Shown: piece by piece, positions 8,986 through 16,595 of the stretch
Position numbering within the stretch: position 1 is the stretch's first letter
Layout of the letters: each line of letters opens with the position of its first letter
Source of the DNA: Candidatus Kuenenia stuttgartensis
Lineage (GTDB): Bacteria > Planctomycetota > Planctomycetia > Pirellulales > UBA1268
DNA: 43,738 bases
Direction: 5' to 3'
NCBI GenBank assembly: GCA_945870505.1
Contig: CAMBSN010000017.1
Location: 1-43,738 of the forward strand
The notes under the pieces: generated by a model
The model's database searches: none
Told to the model about the DNA's origin: nothing
Seen by the model: only the letters and a program-made list of their open reading frames with translations
Position numbers and translations under genes: made by a program

Positions 8986-9061
8986 AAAAGGTGGCAGCCA
9001 CCAAATCTGGGGAATCTGCGAAAGGCGTACCTTACCCAGATTTGGTGGCAGGCACCATTTC
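8986..9061. repeat. Long inverted repeat (REP-like hairpin) between glyS and the ComB-like gene
   Basis: GCCACCAAATCTGGG at 8997-9011 and its exact complement at 9035-9049 can form a 15-bp stem around a 23-base loop. The pairing extends outward about eleven more bases per arm with three mismatches, ending in A-rich and T-rich flanks. It fills nearly the whole gap between the ComB-like stop and glyS. The GGTGGCAGGCACC flavour resembles dispersed REP-type elements. In the minus-strand transcript it would form a strong hairpin just ahead of glyS translation. Confidence 0.75.
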
Positions 9062-9815
9062 AAATCAGGCTGCCAGAGGCCCGGTCGAGCCGCGGCACGA
9101 CAGTGAGCGAGTCGATCGCGGCGGCCAAGGGGAGGTCGGCTTCCATCCCCAGATCCACCAGATTCGCCCCGCCCGGCGAGCGGCAAAAATCCACCACGAG
9201 GGCCGCGGCCACGTCGCCGCTCACCGCCACCCGGCGAAAGAAGGCCAATGCCTCGCGGGCTGCCTCATCGAGCACGTCGTCGCGACCGTCGGCCGACGCC
9301 GCGTCGAGGATCGCGCCGGCAGCCAGCACGTCCTCAGCCGACACGGCACCGTCGGTGCCAGCGCAGACGAGGTGCACGACACCCCGATTGCCCGCGAGTC
9401 GCCGCACCGCCTCAGCCACGGCGGTGCGATTCACGATCGCGCCGACGACGATCTCCGCGGCATCGCGGGAGGCATGGAGCGCCGCCGTGCCGTTGGTCGT
9501 CGTGATCACGACCGTCTGGCCCGCCACACGCTCAGCCGTGTACTCGCGGGGCGAGTTACCGAGATCGAACCCCGGGATGCGCAGACCCCCGCGCTCGCCG
9601 CCCAGCAGTGCTCGCTGGCCGAGTTCCCCGGCCAGCCGCCGAGCCTCGTCCACATCGGCAACGGGCAGGACGCTCGCGGCCCCGTGCGCCAGGGCCGTGA
9701 TCATGGTCGTGGACGCCCGGAGCACGTCGATCACGACGGCGATTCCCCCTGCCGTGGCCCCGGCCGGCATGCGGTGAAAAACGTCGTGACAGTGCCAGTG
9801 GATCATCGTCGCCAT
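9060..9815 (-). CDS. ComB-like 2-phosphosulfolactate phosphatase family protein
   Basis: About 251 residues from the ATG at 9815; an in-frame ATG at 9806 and a GTG at 9857 are alternatives. The family hallmarks are AVVIDVLRASTTMITAL near the N-terminus, then LLGGERGG, FDLGNSPREY, and VVITTTNGTAAL. ComB removes phosphate from 2-phosphosulfolactate in coenzyme M synthesis of methanogens. Bacterial homologues are common, but many hosts lack coenzyme M, so the substrate here is open. A role with sulfonates or another phospho-acid is possible. It reads toward glyS and is divergent from the APC permease. Confidence 0.85.
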   Translation of the reverse strand: MATMIHWHCHDVFHRMPAGATAGGIAVVIDVLRASTTMITALAHGAASVLPVADVDEARRLAGELGQRALLGGERGGLRIPGFDLGNSPREYTAERVAGQTVVITTTNGTAALHASRDAAEIVVGAIVNRTAVAEAVRRLAGNRGVVHLVCAGTDGAVSAEDVLAAGAILDAASADGRDDVLDEAAREALAFFRRVAVSGDVAAALVVDFCRSPGGANLVDLGMEADLPLAAAIDSLTVVPRLDRASGSLI

Positions 9816-9993
9816 GTTTATCGGGGTGGCAGTCACGGAGCAGTGCCAAGCATTCACGGATCGTACCCCTGGGTGGCACCGTCACGAAAGGCGGATCGCG
9901 CGACGTGGCGCAGGGACGGTGCTGCGGTAGTCTGGCGGCCCTCCTCATCAGGCGTGGCTGGCCGTGAGGGGACCCAACAGAAGCGGGCATGGC

Positions 9994-11382
9994 ATGACGC
10001 GCACGAGTACGCCACCGAGGCAGGCGGCCGAAACCGGACTGCGGTCCGACTGCCTGCCGTTCAGCGACGTCTTCGCGCAGTCGATCGCCACGATCGCTCC
10101 GACCGTCGGGCCGGCCCTCACGATCGCGCTCGTCCATGAAAGCGCGGGAGCCGGCACGTGGCTCACCTACGTGATCGCCACCGTGGCGATGCTCCTCGTC
10201 GGAGCCTCGATCAACGTGTTCGCGAGTCGATCGGCCTCCCCGGGAGCGCTCTCCGACGTCGTCGCTCAGGGGCTCGGGCCGCGGGCAGGCGTGGTCGCGG
10301 CGTGGGCACTCTGCCTGGCCTACCTGTTCACTGCCATGGCCGTCGCCTGTGGCTTTGCCAACTTCATGGCCGTGCTCCTCACCCCGGTGACGGGCCCGCT
10401 GCCGGTGGTCTGGGAGCTCGCTTGCGTCGGCATCGCCTGCGTCTGTGCGTGCCGCGACGTCCGCCTGTCCACCGGACTGATGCTGGCCCTCGAGATCGGT
10501 TCGCTCACGGCGATCGTCGCCCTGGCGGTGCTCGTGGTGCTGACCCGGGGCACGCTGGTCGATCCCGCACAGCTTGAGCTTCGCGACGTCACGCCGGGGG
10601 GCGTCATGTTCGGGCTGGTCCTGGCAACGCTCAGTTTCGTCGGCTTCGAGAGCGCCACCACGCTCGGCCACGAGGCCCGCGACCCGCTGCGGACGATCCC
10701 TCGGGCGGTGACCACAAGCACGCTCTTTTCGGGCGTGTTCTACGTGGTCATGAGCTACGTCGAAGTGCTTGGCTTCTCCTTCCTTCCCCGGCCGATGCAC
10801 GCGAGCCCGGCACCGCTCGACGAGCTGGCCGCGGCCGCCGGCGTCGGCGTCCTGGGAGCGGCCATCTCCGTCGGAGCCGCGGTGAGCATGTTCGCGTGCA
10901 CGCTGGCCTGCATCAACGCGGTGTCTCGCATCATCTACGCGATGGCCCGCCAGGCGATCATTCACGAGTCGTGCGGCCGCACGCACGACCGCGCCGCCAC
11001 GCCCCACGTCGCCGCCACGGTCGCGGCGGTCGTGGTCGCCCTCGCCACCGCGGCCACCAGCCTCGCCGGGATAACGCCGCTCGACGGCTTCGCCGCCTTC
11101 GGGTCGCTCGGCACGTATGGCTTCCTGATCGTCTACGTCCTGGTGTCGGTGGCGGCGCCGCGATACCTCGCCCGCCGCGGCGAGCTGAAGGCCTGGCACG
11201 TGCTCTGCTCGGCCCTCGCCGTTGCCATGATGGCAATGCCCTTCGCGGCGAGCGTCGGCCTCCCACTTCCCGGCAGCCCGTTCCCGGTGCCGGCGTATCC
11301 CTACGACGTGCTGCCATACGCGTTCGTGCTGCTGCTCGCCGCCGCGTCGGCCTGGTCACTCGCCCGGCCCCGCGAATGGTAG
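9994..11382 (+). CDS. APC-superfamily amino acid permease
   Basis: A 462-residue membrane transporter with about twelve hydrophobic segments. The first helix region has QSIATIAPTVGPAL, matching the unwound glycine/proline-containing TM1 of APC transporters. TM6 carries LATLSFVGFESATTLGHEARDPLRTIPRAV, a very typical motif of amino acid permeases. I took the ATG at 9994; a GTG at 9964 would add ten residues. Substrate cannot be assigned. It is divergent from the ComB-like gene across about 180 bases with no clear operator, and eleven bases separate its stop from the next gene. Confidence 0.88.
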   Translation: MTRTSTPPRQAAETGLRSDCLPFSDVFAQSIATIAPTVGPALTIALVHESAGAGTWLTYVIATVAMLLVGASINVFASRSASPGALSDVVAQGLGPRAGVVAAWALCLAYLFTAMAVACGFANFMAVLLTPVTGPLPVVWELACVGIACVCACRDVRLSTGLMLALEIGSLTAIVALAVLVVLTRGTLVDPAQLELRDVTPGGVMFGLVLATLSFVGFESATTLGHEARDPLRTIPRAVTTSTLFSGVFYVVMSYVEVLGFSFLPRPMHASPAPLDELAAAAGVGVLGAAISVGAAVSMFACTLACINAVSRIIYAMARQAIIHESCGRTHDRAATPHVAATVAAVVVALATAATSLAGITPLDGFAAFGSLGTYGFLIVYVLVSVAAPRYLARRGELKAWHVLCSALAVAMMAMPFAASVGLPLPGSPFPVPAYPYDVLPYAFVLLLAAASAWSLARPREW

Positions 11383-11392
11383 GCTGCGGCCC

Positions 11393-12412
11393 ATGGCTTC
11401 CACTGTGCCGCATACGCCGGAATTCAAGCCGCCGTGGTGGTTGCGCGGCCCGCACGCCCAGACGATCGCCTCGGCCCTCATGCCCCACCGCCCACCCGAG
11501 CATCGCGCGGTGCTGCGAAACGTCGAACTCGATGACGGCGATGCGTTGGCCGTCCATGACGACACTCCCGACGGCTGGCTTCCCGGTGGCCGGGTCGCCA
11601 TCCTCTCCCACGGACTGGCCGACGATCACAGTTCGCCCCTGCTGGTGCGGCTGACCGAGAAGCTCACGCAGCGGGGCGTGCGGGTGTTTCGCTGGGACAT
11701 GCGCTGCTGCGGTGCGGGGATCGCCCTGGCCCGCCGCCCCTACCACGCCGGCTGCTCCGGCGATCTGGCGGCGGTCGTCGAACGCGTGGTGGCCTGGTGC
11801 CGCGAGGGCGCTGCCGCCAACTCACCGGACCCCGATCTCGCGCTGTTCGGTGTGTCGCTGAGCGGTAATGTGCTCCTGAAGTATCTCGGCGAAGCGCCCG
11901 ATCGCGTGCCCGCGGCGGTGCGATGCGCCATTTCCGTCAATCCGCCGATCGATCTGGTCGTGGGCTGTGAGTCGATCGCCAGCCGCGCCAACCGGATCTA
12001 CGACCGCTACTTCACCGGCATCCTCGTCAAACACCTCGAGGCCTGGTGGCGGGTCCGGCCCGATGCGGTGCGGCCGGCCGAGACGGCCCGCCCGCGAACG
12101 CTACGGCAGTTCGACGACTGGTTCACCGCGCCGGCCATCGGCTATCGCGACGCCCTCGAGTACTACCAGCACTCGAGCGCCGCGCAGTTCATTCCCACCA
12201 TCCGCGTGCCCACCACGATCATCACGTCGCGCGACGATCCGTTCGTGCCGTTCGAGATGTTCGCCGCCGACCGGGTGGCCTACCCGAAAAGCGTGCGCCT
12301 CGTTGTCACCGACCAGGGCGGTCATGTCGGCTTCATCGGCCAGACCAGCGACGACCCCGACAACCGCTGGCTCGACTGGCGGGTCGTGGAGATAATCGAT
12401 CCTCGTCTCTGA
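11393..12412 (+). CDS. YheT-family alpha/beta hydrolase
   Basis: A 339-residue serine hydrolase. It starts with the family signature FKPPWWLRGPHAQTI. The oxyanion/turn motif SHGLADDHSSPLL follows, then DMRCCGAG near 102-109 and the nucleophile elbow GVSLSGN with Ser155. The acid is probably in SRDDPFVP and the histidine in GGHVGFI near the C-terminus. YheT-type proteins are carboxylesterase-like enzymes of poorly known substrate. No signal peptide is present, so it is cytoplasmic. The adjacent permease and DUF1080 genes do not suggest a shared pathway. Confidence 0.87.
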   Translation: MASTVPHTPEFKPPWWLRGPHAQTIASALMPHRPPEHRAVLRNVELDDGDALAVHDDTPDGWLPGGRVAILSHGLADDHSSPLLVRLTEKLTQRGVRVFRWDMRCCGAGIALARRPYHAGCSGDLAAVVERVVAWCREGAAANSPDPDLALFGVSLSGNVLLKYLGEAPDRVPAAVRCAISVNPPIDLVVGCESIASRANRIYDRYFTGILVKHLEAWWRVRPDAVRPAETARPRTLRQFDDWFTAPAIGYRDALEYYQHSSAAQFIPTIRVPTTIITSRDDPFVPFEMFAADRVAYPKSVRLVVTDQGGHVGFIGQTSDDPDNRWLDWRVVEIIDPRL

Positions 12413-12470
12413 CACTGAGCCGGCTCGACTGGCCAACTCACCTTTCCACGATCTACGTTTTGGGGGCGGC

Positions 12471-13583
12471 ATGACTCGCATCGGCATCGGCGGATTGCTC
12501 GTGGCCTTCCTCGCCTGCGGCGTGTCGTTCCTGCCAGGCCTCCCGGCCACGGCCAAGGAACCGGCACAGGTGCCTCGTGGCCGGTGGAAGCAGCACTCGA
12601 TGATTCGGCCCAAGCCCCAGGTCGTCGCCGCGCAGGGCATCGCCACCCCACAGCCCGCACCGGCCGATGCCGTGGTGCTCTTCGGCGGCGACTCACTCGC
12701 CCAGTGGGTGACCGACACCGGTGAGCCCGCGGCGTGGACGGTCGGAGATGGCTTCTTCGAGGTCACGCCGAATGCAGGAGCGATCCTCACCCGCGAATCG
12801 TTCGGCGACGTCCAACTGCACATCGAGTGGGCGAGCCCCAGCCCGGCCGCTGGCATCGGGCAGGACCGTGGCAACAGCGGCGTCTTCCTGATGGGGCGAT
12901 ACGAGATTCAGATCCTCGACACCTTCCAGGCCGACACCTATGCCGACGGGCAGACCGGCGCCGTCTATGGAGAGGCCCCGCCGCTCTTCAACGCGTCGCT
13001 GCCCCCCGGTGCATGGCAGGCCTTCGACATCATCTTTCGAGGGCCACAGTTTTCGGTAGACGGCACGCTGCTCGCCCCCGCCGTCGTGACGGTCCTCCAC
13101 AACGGCATCGCCGTACAGAACAACGAGCAGATCGTGGGCCCGACCAGCTGGCTCAACACGCTGGCCTACCAGTCTCATTCGCCGGAGGCGCCAATCCGGC
13201 TGCAAGACCACGGCCAAGCCGTGCGCTTTCGAAACATCTGGGTCCGCCGTCTGCCGACCCGCATCGAGCCGTCTGCGGAACAGTCGCGGCCGCCGCGGGC
13301 GATCGCCAAGACGCCCGCTGAGTTGGCCGCCTTCGCCGGCGCGTTTCAGCTGGGCGACGACACCACGAAACCGCCGGTGGCGATGAGCGTCGATGGAAAC
13401 GGCCTGATCGTGCGGTTTCCCGACCGGCCCGTAGACATGCCAATCGTGCCGGTGTCGGAAAAGGTGTTCGAGTTCGTCAACACCGACGCGACGATCGAGT
13501 TCAAGACCGACGCGGCCGGGAAGCCGGGCGATGCCACGATGCACATCGGCGGCAGCACGCGGTCCTTAAAACGCCTGAAGTAA
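12471..13583 (+). CDS. Secreted DUF1080 (3-keto-disaccharide hydrolase type) protein
   Basis: A 370-residue exported protein with an N-terminal signal peptide of about 28 residues (a Met-Thr-Arg start, a hydrophobic core, and a probable cut after an Ala-Thr-Ala). Residues about 62-265 form the DUF1080 jelly-roll: LFGGDSLAQWV, WTVGDGFFEV, RGNSGVFLMGRYEIQILD and RLQDHGQAVRFRNIWVR are all recognisable. The last 85 residues form a beta-rich extra domain like those seen in secreted hydrolases. DUF1080 proteins act on 3-keto-glycosides and similar glycans in planctomycetes and Bacteroidota. Glycan breakdown outside the cytoplasm is likely. Repeats begin 17 bases after the stop. Confidence 0.88.
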   Translation: MTRIGIGGLLVAFLACGVSFLPGLPATAKEPAQVPRGRWKQHSMIRPKPQVVAAQGIATPQPAPADAVVLFGGDSLAQWVTDTGEPAAWTVGDGFFEVTPNAGAILTRESFGDVQLHIEWASPSPAAGIGQDRGNSGVFLMGRYEIQILDTFQADTYADGQTGAVYGEAPPLFNASLPPGAWQAFDIIFRGPQFSVDGTLLAPAVVTVLHNGIAVQNNEQIVGPTSWLNTLAYQSHSPEAPIRLQDHGQAVRFRNIWVRRLPTRIEPSAEQSRPPRAIAKTPAELAAFAGAFQLGDDTTKPPVAMSVDGNGLIVRFPDRPVDMPIVPVSEKVFEFVNTDATIEFKTDAAGKPGDATMHIGGSTRSLKRLK

Positions 13584-13600
13584 CTACTTTGCTCGGGGCT

Positions 13601-13640
13601 TCTCGTAGCACAGGTTTTCAACCTGTGTGCCTTCCCGGTT
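13601..13640. repeat. CAGGTTN-CAACCTG palindromic repeat, copy 1
   Basis: A 40-base unit containing the palindrome CACAGGTTTTCAACCTGTG at 13609-13627, preceded by TCTCGTAG and followed by TGCCTTCCCGGTT. It matches the unit at 13791-13830 at 39 of 40 positions in the same orientation. Confidence 0.85.
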
Positions 13641-13652
13641 TGCATCGCGCTC

Positions 13653-13782
13653 GGGGCTGCCCATGCCCGTCGCCGGACGCTCACTCCGGGCATCCTGCCC
13701 TCCGCTCGCTCGATGCTTTCTCCGCTTCCCCATCGTGGCTCCGCGGAGAAAGCAACGCCGGCTCCCGGGCACGGGCAGCCCC
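13653..13782. repeat. Nested inverted repeats between the two palindrome units
   Basis: The outer arms, 13653-13669 (GGGGCTGCCCATGCCCG) and 13766-13782, are complementary at 16 of 17 positions. The inner arms, 13715-13725 (GCTTTCTCCGC) and 13743-13753, are exactly complementary around a 17-base loop. The whole could fold into a long branched hairpin. Together with the flanking units it forms one composite non-coding element of about 230 bases. ORFs read through it, but their translations consist of repeat sequence. From 13836 to the menG start I see nothing identifiable. Confidence 0.7.
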
Positions 13783-13790
13783 TCGCAGCC

Positions 13791-13830
13791 TCTCGTAGCA
13801 CAGGTTGTCAACCTGTGTGCCTTCCCGGTT
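13791..13830. repeat. CAGGTTN-CAACCTG palindromic repeat, copy 2
   Basis: Same unit as 13601-13640 with one base change in the palindrome centre (CACAGGTTGTCAACCTGTG at 13799-13817). Both copies read TCTCGTAGCA on the left and TTCCCGGTT on the right. Confidence 0.85.
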
Positions 13831-14091
13831 CGCATTGGGCTCTCACGTGATGACGGCTGCGGTGCCGCGACGACGCGTGGGGATCAAGCGTGAACCGTAG
13901 AAGCCACGGAAATCCCGCGACAGAGCCTAGCCCGGAGCGATCTGCTCATCAGCCGCGTTGCGGCCGCGGAATATCGCCCACGACCGCGATCCCTCCCGCC
14001 GTAGCCCCCTGCGGGATACGATTGTTGGTGTCGCGGCTCTGCCAGCGACTTTTGGTCATCCCGCGAGAATGCCGTCGTGCCGCCCGAATCG

Positions 14092-14859
14092 ATGCCCAAC
14101 TTCACCGCCGCGACAGGCTGCCGCATGCCCGCCGATCACGCGGAGGCGAGCGGCGTGGACAAGAGCGGCGGCCGCGTCCGCGGGATGTTCGCCGAGATCG
14201 CGCCGCGATACGACCTCGTCAACCGGATCCTCTCTGGCGGGATCGACGTCTGGTGGCGGTATGTCACCGTCAACCGTGCCCCGCCGCCGGCCACCGGCGC
14301 CGTCCTTGATGTCTGCACCGGCACTGGTGACCTCGCCCTCGCCTACGCCCGCAAGGCCGGGCCGAGCGTCCGCGTGGTGGGCAGCGACTTCTGCCGGCCG
14401 ATGCTCGACCGTGGCGTGGAGAAGTCGCGGCGGGCCTCGCTCCCCGTCGAGTGGGTCGAGGCCGACGCGATGGACCTCCCCTTCCCCGCCGCCGCCTTCG
14501 ACGTGGTCACGGTCGCCTTCGGCCTCCGCAATATCGCTGACACGGCCCAGGGCCTCTCCGAGATGTCCCGCGTCTGTCGCCCGGGCGGAAAGCTCGCGAT
14601 CCTCGAGTTTTCGCTGCCGCGCAATGCCGCCATCCGCAACTTCTACCTCTGGTACTTCCGCAACGTCCTGCCGCGGCTCGGCAACGCCGTGGCCCGCAAC
14701 TCCTCCGACGCCTACACCTACCTCAACCAGAGCGTCGAAGCGTTTCCGTCGGGCGAAGCTCTGGCAGGGCTCGTGAAGCAGGCTGGCTTCGACCGCGTTG
14801 ACATCGTGCCGCTCACGTTCGGCATCGCCACGCTCTACGTCGCCACGCGGAGCACCTGA
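14092..14859 (+). CDS. menG: Demethylmenaquinone methyltransferase (UbiE/MenG family)
   Basis: About 255 residues. It transfers a methyl group from SAM to the quinone ring in the last step of menaquinone synthesis. Family motifs are FAEIAPRYDLVNRILSGG near the N-terminus, the SAM site LDVCTGTGDLAL, DFCRPML, DAMDLPFPAAAFDVVTVAFGLRN, and a C-terminal GIATLYVATR. The start is uncertain: a GTG at 14077, the ATG at 14092 and an ATG at 14125 are all in frame, and none has a strong ribosome binding site. It heads a three-gene quinone cluster, with only three bases to ubiX. Palindromic repeats precede it by about 260 bases. Confidence 0.93.
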   Translation: MPNFTAATGCRMPADHAEASGVDKSGGRVRGMFAEIAPRYDLVNRILSGGIDVWWRYVTVNRAPPPATGAVLDVCTGTGDLALAYARKAGPSVRVVGSDFCRPMLDRGVEKSRRASLPVEWVEADAMDLPFPAAAFDVVTVAFGLRNIADTAQGLSEMSRVCRPGGKLAILEFSLPRNAAIRNFYLWYFRNVLPRLGNAVARNSSDAYTYLNQSVEAFPSGEALAGLVKQAGFDRVDIVPLTFGIATLYVATRST

Positions 14860-14862
14860 CCG

Positions 14863-15474
14863 ATGGCCGCAGCCGCTCCACTCGTCGTCGGAATCACGGG
14901 CGCCTCGGGAGCCCCCTACGCCGTGCGGCTCCTCGAGGTGCTGCTCGAAGCGGGCCGTGAGGTCCACCTCTCGATCAGCCCATCGGGTCAGGCGGTGATC
15001 GCCACGGAACTCGGCCGCACGATCGATCTCGACCGGTTCGACATCGGCGCGCTGCTTGGCCACGCCCCCCCCGCGTCAGGCACGCTCACCTACCACCACC
15101 ATAAAAACCTGATGGCGCCGATCGCCAGTGGCTCTTTCCTCACCGCCGCGATGGTGATCTGCCCATGCTCTGGCAGCACGCTCTCCGCCGTCGCGCATTC
15201 GATGGGCGAGAACCTGATCCACCGGGCCGCCGAGGTGCATCTCAAGGAGCGGCGAAAGCTGGTCGTCGTGCCGAGGGAAACGCCCCTCTCGCTGCCGCAA
15301 CTGAAAAACATGCAGGCGATCCATGAGGCGGGCGCGGTCGTCCTGCCCGCCGCCCCCGGCTTCTACCACGGCGCTGCGAGCGTTGCCGATCTGGTGGACT
15401 TCGTCGTGGCGCGGATCTGCGACCAACTCGGCGTGGGCAACTCGCTCATCCGCCGCTGGGGCGAGGCCACCTGA
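14863..15474 (+). CDS. ubiX: Flavin prenyltransferase UbiX
   Basis: A 203-residue flavoprotein that joins dimethylallyl phosphate to FMN, making the prenylated flavin used by UbiD-type decarboxylases. The N-terminal VGITGASGAPYAVRLLEVL is the FMN-binding signature. It is followed by CPCSGSTLSAVAHSMGENLIHRAAEVHLKE and VVPRETPLSLPQLKNM, both typical. In futalosine-route organisms a UbiX-like protein serves the decarboxylase acting before ring methylation, which suits the menG and ubiA neighbours. No UbiD homologue is in the window. The stop overlaps the next start (TGATG). Confidence 0.93.
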   Translation: MAAAAPLVVGITGASGAPYAVRLLEVLLEAGREVHLSISPSGQAVIATELGRTIDLDRFDIGALLGHAPPASGTLTYHHHKNLMAPIASGSFLTAAMVICPCSGSTLSAVAHSMGENLIHRAAEVHLKERRKLVVVPRETPLSLPQLKNMQAIHEAGAVVLPAAPGFYHGAASVADLVDFVVARICDQLGVGNSLIRRWGEAT

Positions 15475-16433
15475 TGGCGACGGCGGCCTCCACTGGTACG
15501 TCGCCCGCGCCGGCTGTCCGCCCCTCGCGGCTGCAGACCTACCTCGAACTCGTGCGCTTCAGCCACACGATCTTCGCCCTGCCGTTTGCGGTGATGGCGG
15601 CGCTGATCGCGATCCGCTGGGGGGGCGACCCGGCGCTCGACTGGACATCGCCCGTCGGCGCCATCCGGGGCACGCTCGGCATCCTGCTCTGCATGGTCAC
15701 GGCCCGCACCGCGGCGATGGCGTTCAACCGGCTCGTCGATCGCACGATCGACGCCGCCAACCCGCGGACAGCCGCGCGGCATCTCCCCCGCGGTGACGTG
15801 AGCGTGGGCGAGGTGCTGCTGCTCGTCGTCGTCTCGTCAGCCGCCTTCATCGCCTCCACGCTCCTCTTCCTGCCCAACTGGCTGCCGCTGGTGCTCTCGG
15901 TGCCCGTGCTCGCCTGGCTGCTGGGCTACAGTTATGCGAAGCGGTTCACGGCCCTCGCGCATCTCTGGCTCGGCGCGGCCCTCGGCTTCGCCCCCGTGGC
16001 TGCATGGATCGCCCTCCGCGGCCAGACACTCGCACACGACCCGGCCGACGTGCTGCCCGCGGCTATTCTCGGCCTGGCGGTGATGCTCTGGGTCGCGGGC
16101 TTCGACATCATCTACGCCTGCCAAGACGCCACCTTCGACGCCGCCCACGGCCTGCAGAGCATTCCCGCACGGCTCGGCGTGCCGCGGGCGCTGCGGCTGG
16201 CGAAGTGGCTCCACGTAGCCACGATCTTCCTCCTTGCCGCGTTGCCGCTCGCGGTCCCGCAGCTTGGCTGGATCTACTGGATAGCCTTGGCCGCGATCGT
16301 GGCCCTGCTCGTCTGGGAACATGCGCTCGTGAAGGCCGACGATCTCTCGCGGGTCAATCAGGCCTTCTTCTCGGCAAACGCCCTGATTGGCCTGGTGCTG
16401 CTGGCTGCGATCGCTGCCGACCTCTGGCTGTGA
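15474..16433 (+). CDS. ubiA: UbiA-family prenyltransferase (MqnP-like)
   Basis: A 319-residue integral membrane enzyme with about nine helices. It attaches the polyprenyl chain to an aromatic acid ring. The two metal-diphosphate motifs are visible as NRLVDRTID near residues 82-90 and DIIYACQDATFD in the second half. The N-terminal LVRFSHTIFALPFA is typical of 4-hydroxybenzoate-type prenyltransferases. Next to menG and ubiX it is best read as the 1,4-dihydroxy-6-naphthoate prenyltransferase step (MqnP) of the futalosine route. That assignment is contextual; the family itself is clear. It converges on the response regulator gene across a repeat-filled gap. Confidence 0.9.
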   Translation: MATAASTGTSPAPAVRPSRLQTYLELVRFSHTIFALPFAVMAALIAIRWGGDPALDWTSPVGAIRGTLGILLCMVTARTAAMAFNRLVDRTIDAANPRTAARHLPRGDVSVGEVLLLVVVSSAAFIASTLLFLPNWLPLVLSVPVLAWLLGYSYAKRFTALAHLWLGAALGFAPVAAWIALRGQTLAHDPADVLPAAILGLAVMLWVAGFDIIYACQDATFDAAHGLQSIPARLGVPRALRLAKWLHVATIFLLAALPLAVPQLGWIYWIALAAIVALLVWEHALVKADDLSRVNQAFFSANALIGLVLLAAIAADLWL

Positions 16434-16447
16434 TCCCGTCCGCCACC

Positions 16448-16474
16448 ACGTAGCCACAGGTTGGCAACCTGCGG
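16448..16474. repeat. CAGGTTGGCAACCTG palindromic repeat, copy 3
   Basis: Contains CAGGTTGGCAACCTG at 16457-16471, preceded by ACGTAGCCA. The 27-base unit is identical to that at 16549-16575, in the same orientation, and lies between two convergent genes. Confidence 0.85.
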
Positions 16475-16500
16475 GAACTCAATGCCGACCAGCACTTCAT

Positions 16501-16521
16501 GTGCAGGTTGACAACCTGCAC
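16501..16521. repeat. CAGGTTGACAACCTG palindromic repeat, copy 4
   Basis: A 21-base palindrome with arms GTGCAGGTTG and CAACCTGCAC around a single A. Its right flank CTACGA complements the GTAG seen on the left of the other copies, so this copy appears reversed. Confidence 0.8.
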
Positions 16522-16548
16522 CTACGACAGACAACCGCCGATGCCGAC

Positions 16549-16575
16549 ACGTAGCCACAGGTTGGCAACCTGCGG
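16549..16575. repeat. CAGGTTGGCAACCTG palindromic repeat, copy 5
   Basis: Identical to 16448-16474 and 101 bases away. It ends about 20 bases from the response regulator stop. Confidence 0.85.
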
Positions 16576-16595
16576 TCGCCCGGCGCTGGCCGCGG

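Noticed and set aside
7527..10139. 870-codon open frame on the plus strand over glyS and the ComB-like gene
   Set aside because: It lies antisense to two clear genes, has no recognisable domain and reflects the GC-rich codon pattern.
9556..11199. 547-codon open frame on the minus strand over the permease
   Set aside because: Very rich in Arg, Gly, Asp and His with no domain; it is a shadow of the permease.
13584..13835. 83-codon open frame on the minus strand in the menG upstream gap
   Set aside because: Its translation is made entirely of the palindromic repeat units, so it is repeat-derived and not a gene.
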